DNA from: Allium sativum
Taxonomy: Eukaryota; Streptophyta; Magnoliopsida; Asparagales; Amaryllidaceae
Assembly (NCBI GenBank): GCA_030737875.1
Contig: CM060919.1
Location: forward strand, 805,735,160 to 805,799,159
Direction: 5' to 3'
Length of the DNA: 64,000 nucleotides
The notes under the pieces are model-generated. The model made no database searches and was not told the origin of the DNA. It saw nothing but the letters and a program-made list of their open reading frames with translations. Positions 59,651-64,000 of this stretch are shown one piece after another. Made by a program: the position numbers and the translations under genes. The stretch's first letter is position 1. Each line of letters begins with the position of its first letter.

Positions 59651-61628
59651 GTTTCAACATATGTAATTTATTTCAATGAATGAAAATTATTCTAACACAT
59701 GTATATTTCAGAAAATTTCGGCAGTATAACGGCAGGGTAGTTAAAACCGGGACCGTCCCTAGTACGGCTCCTCGCTCTACCTTAAAACCTCGCGGTTTTT
59801 GACAATGGGGATCATGCATCTAGTTCGCACGCAGGCGGCATGTTTTATTTTCAATTCCACAATCCTATTCTAATTTGTTTCAACCACAAGAGGGTATTTT
59901 TCAACCACAAAGGTATTTTTCAACCACAATATCAACCACAAACAATTATTTCCAACCATTCGTCATACCATATAATATCACGTCAATCACAAGCAATAAA
60001 TATCATCCATGGTCTGTGGACGAGGGGAGTATATATATATATTATATTATAATTCACTTGCATTTCATCACAATTCAAAGCATATATGTTTCATTCAACG
60101 CTTGTATAATTTATACATCGCTAATATAACTTATACAACACATGTACATGAGGTATACAATGCGTATATAATTTACACTTCGCTTAAATAATTTATACAA
60201 TGCAATTCCATTCACACAATTTAGTTTAGATTCCTCACATTGGTTTTTGCAGTGCTAAAAATCATAGGAAGATCAGAAAAATCCGCGGCTTCTTCAAGAT
60301 GGTAGAGAGCCTCCTTGCGGTCACGGTGTCTCCTGTTTCATCGAATTTCATTAACGAACGAAAAAGATATTATTTTTCCAAGTTTTACAACACTTAAAAG
60401 TGTTATTTTCATTTCAGAATAATAAAGGTCGTACCTTTATATTTTGTTCCGAACTAGGTTTGGGATTTTTGCAAAATCCGTGAAGTATGGGGATGATCGG
60501 CCGTGCTAACGTGAAAGAGGGGGGTGGGAGCTTCCTGTCGACGGTGGTGCGGCCTCCTCCAGTGGCCTGTGGTGTTGTCGGCGGCGGTGGGAAGTTCCGA
60601 GGTTTGGGGGCTCGATTCAGGCGAAGGGGGTGGTGGTGGAGGTCGTGTCGGGGTCGGATGTGAAGAGAAGACGAAGGCGAGTGGAGTGGTGGCGTGGCCT
60701 ATAGGTGGAGGTGGCGGCTGGAAAACGAAGGGGAAGATTGGAGCAACGTGGGTCGTCGATATCGCTTGGCGGCTAGGGTTTCTCCGTAGTTTTTTTTAAA
60801 GAAAAAAATCCTATTGGTCGAGGCTTTATAGGAAATTTTAAATAGTGTTTTTACAAATGAACTCGAAATCAAACCCAACGACAGTTGTCCCTAGCTAAAT
60901 ACCCCCATTCCGGACACAATGGGATATGTTTCATTGGCCAATTCGACTGTTACAGTCGGTTATTTTTCAAATTAAAATATAAAACATTCAATATTTAATT
61001 TGAACGTACATTTCAATTTGCCAGGGCCACAAACTGAATCGAAAAATTCCAGAAAAATAAATCTAGCTTTGTTTTGATGATACGGTCCTAACAAAACCAG
61101 TTTCGTCGAATTTTGAGCTCGTTTGAAAAACGACCATTTTTAGGTCGACCCATTTTAACAGAAATTGACCAATCACATTTTCTTTTGCCCCGCTCACATA
61201 CTAGCTTCAAAAATTATGAAATTTGAAACCTAGCAATAATTTGACATCCCGGACCCAACAAAAGTGGTTTCGTCGAATTCCGAGGTCGTATGCAAAATAT
61301 CAATTTTCAAGGGCTATATATGCTATATAGCGACCTTTCTGAAAATTCATTTGGCCATAACTTTTGATTCCCGCTATGAAACTTCGATTTTTCAGATTCG
61401 TTAGAAAGGTATTCAAAAACAGAATTAAATATTTTCAGTTTCGCTAAAATCCGTTATATTTTCCACCCGGTACAGTCAGACAAAGTTTGTATTCAAATTT
61501 CAGACTGCCTTACTATACCCAATTCTTTATTTTATTGAAATATGCTATTTCAATTATTCAAATTCTTTGGTAATAACCAATTTTAAAAATTTTAAATTGG
61601 TTCACATTTTCCGGGTTATTACAATAAT

Positions 61629-61949
61629 ATTTTTCGGATCCTTGTGAGAAACTTGATGTTGATTTATTTGATTTATTAACTTGGTGGAAGGTGAACCAAA
61701 CATGGTATCCAATTCCTTCAATGGTTTCTAAAGATTTATTTTCAATCCCGAGTTCAACCGTGGCAAGTGAAAATGCATTTAGTTTGGGTAGGAGAATTGT
61801 TGATTCATTTAGAGCTTCATTAACTCCAAAGATGGTCGAGGCATTGGTTTGTACTAATGATTGGCTTAGAGCGGAAGAATTTAATTTCTACAAGGAGCCT
61901 GTTGATGATGATATTTCTTTATACCAAGATCTCGAAGAACTTGAAAAAA
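61629..61949 (+). pseudogene. hAT transposase exon 2, C-terminal hATC dimerisation domain
   Basis: The translation reads YFSDPCEKLDVDLFDLLTWW, then WYPIPSMVSKDLFSIPSSTV, ASENAFSLGRRIVDSFRASL and TPKMVEALVCTNDWLRAEEF. This is the hATC block that pairs transposase monomers. The Glu of SENAFS corresponds to the third catalytic carboxylate in hAT enzymes (family knowledge). The usual family word is STGGR; here it is SLGRR. The frame is open for about 110 codons and ends at a GTATGTAAG donor at 61950. Confidence 0.92.
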
Positions 61950-62107
61950 GTATGTAAGATCATTTATTCTTCTATTGTTAATTAATTTGCAGCATATCAG
62001 TTCATGTTATTTGCTTCATATCATTTAATACCATTGCTTATTATTCTATAGGAATTGTATTTTGTTTATGGTGCATTAATGTTTGCTTATTATTCTTTTT
62101 TGTGCAG
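61950..62107 (+). other. hAT transposase last intron
   Basis: The 158-base AT-rich intron has donor GTATGTAAG and acceptor TTTTTTGTGCAG. Splicing joins ...LEK to SMSNSQESSLEIP in frame. Without splicing the frame stops at once (TAA in the donor), which makes the C-terminus only slightly shorter. Confidence 0.6.
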
Positions 62108-62175
62108 GTATGTCAAACTCACAAGAATCATCTCTAGAGATACCATCTTCGTCATGCCCACCTGTTCACCCATAA
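62108..62175 (+). pseudogene. hAT transposase last exon
   Basis: About 22 codons, Ser/Pro-rich (NSQESSLEIPSSSCPPVHP), follow the acceptor and end with TAA at 62173-62175. A short polar tail after the hATC domain is common in this family. The exon is supported by splice-site quality and frame only. Confidence 0.5.
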
Positions 62176-62579
62176 TGTCAAATTAATACATGGTGTCTCT
62201 TTTGGATGATGCTTGCATGCTTTGACTGTTGCCATATTTTGGATAGTTTAGATGAATAGCTAGAAATAGATGCACTGATGCATGCATATTTTGGACTATT
62301 GAATATACCATATAGTATAGACTGGTATCACATTTTGTATTAAATATTAATGCCTTCTTGTAGTGAAAAATTGAAAATGTTTTGTTGTTGCCAAAGGTTT
62401 GTAACTTTGTATTAATGCTTACTGTTGTGTATTAAAATTTAATGTGTTACCAGTTACTATTGCAATATTTGTATTAATGCTTATTCTGTGTTGCTGTTTC
62501 TTAAATATATAGACACTATTTTGTCTTGTTAATAGGAACTGCATACTGTATTGCCAGAATTTCCGTTTTCTCATGTTTT
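62176..62579 (+). other. hAT 3' untranslated region
   Basis: T-rich sequence without a gene between the last exon and the subterminal repeats. AATAAA-like words are weak. Confidence 0.5.
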
Positions 62580-62728
62580 TTTCTCAACATTAAATTTACC
62601 ATTACCTAAGATCGGTATAACGATCATTTTGGTAACGGTAACGGTTCATTTTTAAATTTACCGATAGTATTGGTACGGTAAAGAAAATACTGTATCGGTA
62701 ACGGTAACCGTTACCATTACATCCCTAG
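62580..62728 (-). repeat. hAT right subterminal repeats and terminal inverted repeat
   Basis: GGTAACGGTAACGG (62630-62644), TACCGATAG, TACGGTAAAG and GGTAACGGTAACCGTTACC (62697-62714) lead to CATTACATCCCTAG. On the minus strand the tip is TAGGGATGTAATGG. This is the outer end of the element that encloses the window. Confidence 0.85.
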
Positions 62729-63106
62729 TTTTAAACCAAATTTTCCTTAAGCCCATCAAAAAAAAGAAAGTTTGAATGATAAAATTAAGTTAAAGCACTT
62801 TCTATATACTTAAATCGAACTTCACTTTTTAAAGTTACTATTCAGTGTAAAATTCAAATTTTAACACGCTATTTATACTTGAAACAAATTTCAAATAATT
62901 TTCTAATTGTTTAAAGGTTTTTCATATTCACTTTAATTTCACTCCCAAATCTTTTTGAAATTAAAAATTCAACTTTTATTTTTCACTTATTATTTAAATG
63001 AATAAAATATTCATTTAAATTATCAGAACTTATTTAATACCCAATAATCCAACTTTTCAGGTATAATTAATCATGGTAAGTTATACCACATCATATGTAA
63101 CCATTA
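62729..63106. other. AT-rich flank between the hAT end and the next LTR
   Basis: No gene is seen. TTCAAATT/AATTTGAA-rich texture resembles the middle of the LARD-like LTRs (about 4200-4700), so it may be part of an older LTR, but no clear alignment is visible. Confidence 0.4.
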
Positions 63107-64000
63107 TGTAACGACCCGGATTTTTGGTCAATTTGTTTTAAATATTTAATATGGTTATTTTATATATACATATTCAAAATAAATTTTAGAAAAATATTCT
63201 GTTGAGTTCAGTATAACGCTATAACATTGGAATGACAGTCGGTACACTAAAATAGCGGTTCACGATTTTTAACTGTGAACCCCGAGATATTTATAATGGA
63301 TAAGATCGAAATCGAATCGAAAATCAAATCGATATCGGTTTAAAAAGAATAAAAGATCTCTTTATATCGAATCAGAATCAAATCAAATTTATTAGAAAAT
63401 CTTTTTAAATAACAACAAAGATTTGTGTATACTTCTGGTTCCCTCTCCACCTCTATATAAATCGCGACATCGTTCTGTTACTTCGTTTCCATTTCCTTCT
63501 TCTGTAAATCACTTCAGGCAAAATTAAAATGGCTGAACATCTCCAATCAAAATCGCGATTAGGGTTTTTGAATTCCCTGATGCTCGTTGATGTTGGCTCC
63601 AGAAATAACGTGGTGCTATTCGAAATCGGTTGAACTTGGGTAGTCTGGGGTTGAGTCACAAATCACGAGAGGAAGGAGTCGAACGCGGAAAAAGCAGAGC
63701 GATCGGGTTCCTGATGTTCGATTCTCAAACGACGAAGCGGGATGGGCAAGCAAAAGTCGCGATAAGAGGAAAGGGGTACGGAAATTTCTGGTGAGGTCGA
63801 CGCGTTCCTGGATGCAACCGAGGGTTGTGATGTACCCTTGTTCAAATTGGGGGAAGTCTGAATTGAAGCTCGAACACGAGCATGGGAAGGAAGTGGCCGT
63901 TGGAAGATTGGTTAGGGTAGTTCCTGTCGATTTGAGGGAGATTGGGAATGGTACGATCTGAACTAGGAGTTGCGAATTTGTGAATTGGGGTGATAACTGT
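63107..64000 (+). mobile_element. Start of a plus-strand LTR related to the LARD-like and Tekay-like family, cut by the window end
   Basis: TGTAACGACCCGGATTTTTG at 63107 is the sense start of this LTR type. The following GGTCAATTTGTTTTAAATAT resembles the inner start of the 14818 LTR read on the minus strand (CAGTCAATTTATTTTGAATAT). Later words (GTTGAGTTCAGTATA, GACAGTCGGT, ATAGCGGTT) also have counterparts there. A TATATAAA at 63454 and a C/T-rich leader follow, and then GC-richer sequence, as in the other LTRs. The right end is outside the window. Confidence 0.6.
63454..63461 (+). promoter_or_regulatory. TATA box of the partial LTR at 63107
   Basis: TATATAAA lies about 350 bases into the LTR and is followed by CTTCGTTTCCATTTCCTTC, a pyrimidine-rich start region. 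Confidence 0.55.

Larger units (their letters stand above)
55696..61623 (-). mobile_element. Solo LTR, 5.9 kb, same family as the Tekay-like element, TSD ATAAT
   Basis: The tips are TGTGACGATCCC and CCGGGTTATTACA. ATAAT flanks at 55691-55695 and 61624-61628. The sequence aligns with 42436-47871 over most of its length, including the CAGTC...GACTG hairpin (56275-56290), the duplicated palindrome block (57790-58220), the GTCCATGG-type hairpin (60006-60022), the GC-rich stretch and the U3 repeats. No PBS, PPT or pol is present. Differences are a 55-base repeat near 55910-56030, a 125-base tandem array at 59216-59650, and about 480 bases at 58390-58920 unlike the other two LTRs. Confidence 0.93.
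1..62728 (+). mobile_element. hAT (Ac-like, RICESLEEPER-type) DNA transposon, left tip outside the window, inflated by nested insertions
   Basis: The right end reads ...CCATTACATCCCTA at about 62714-62727, the inverse of the TAGGGATGTAATGG terminus typical of Ac-like hAT elements. GGTAACGG/CCGTTACC subterminal repeats lie just inside it (62580-62720) and also open the window (1-95), so the left terminus should lie a short distance upstream of base 1. Between the ends are the pieces of a BED-finger hAT transposase, in order and on the plus strand. Removing the insertions at 1000-14818, 16660-55424 and 55696-61623, each with its own target-site duplication, leaves about 4.2 kb, a normal size for an autonomous hAT element. 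The 8-bp TSD of the hAT itself cannot be tested because the left flank is missing. Confidence 0.88.

Noticed and set aside
55696..61623. A truncated full-length gypsy element
   Set aside because: It has both LTR tips and a perfect ATAAT duplication but no coding region, and it aligns end to end with one LTR.
63453..63845. Two minus-strand frames of 60-68 residues and a short plus-strand frame from the ATG near 63530
   Set aside because: Located in the presumed leader of the partial LTR, with no domain and no splice or neighbour support.
1..64000. tRNA, rRNA or other structural RNA genes
   Set aside because: The only tRNA-like words are the primer-binding sites; no cloverleaf or rRNA core sequence was seen by eye.

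Overview
The window is plant nuclear DNA, almost entirely a nest of transposable elements. The evidence for a flowering plant is a BED-finger hAT transposase of the RICESLEEPER type, Ty1/copia elements, a Ty3/gypsy chromovirus resembling the Tekay/Del lineage with LTRs over 5 kb, iMet-type primer-binding sites, plant-type introns and AT-rich spacers. A dicot is plausible, but the species cannot be told from the sequence. I found no convincing host gene.

Layout. The frame is one hAT element running from before base 1 to about 62728. About 4.2 kb of its own sequence is scattered over 62.7 kb. Exon 1 is at 498-618. Intron 1 (619-15258) contains a non-coding retrotransposon with 6.4 kb LTRs (1000-14818, TSD TGCTT). 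Exon 2 (15259-16659, continuing at 55430-55690 and 61629-61949) carries the BED finger, catalytic core and hATC dimerisation domain. It is split by a minus-strand copia element (16660-55424, TSD GAATT) and by a solo gypsy-type LTR (55696-61623, TSD ATAAT). A short intron and last exon (62108-62175) precede the right terminal inverted repeat at about 62728.

Inside the minus-strand copia lies a second, plus-strand copia (20990-50746, TSD GCACT). Its RNase H is cut by a Tekay-like gypsy element (25396-47871, minus strand, TSD TTTAT). The left LTR of that gypsy element is interrupted by a 7 kb solo LTR of a related subfamily (27305-34294, near-TSD CGCCG/CGCCA). The nest is therefore five deep: hAT, copia 1, copia 2, Tekay, solo LTR. 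Past the hAT end, the start of another LTR of the same superfamily opens at 63107 and runs off the window.

How the parts relate. The Tekay-like element has gag, protease, RT, RNase H, integrase and a chromodomain-like tail in a single frame broken only by seven point stops. The non-coding element at 1000-14818 shares its PBS, polypurine tract, LTR motifs and an untranslated leader hairpin whose stem differs by paired compensatory changes. It is best read as a non-autonomous partner of a Tekay-like family. Both copia elements and the hAT transposase are broken. The two MITEs, tandem arrays and palindromes noted below sit inside LTRs.
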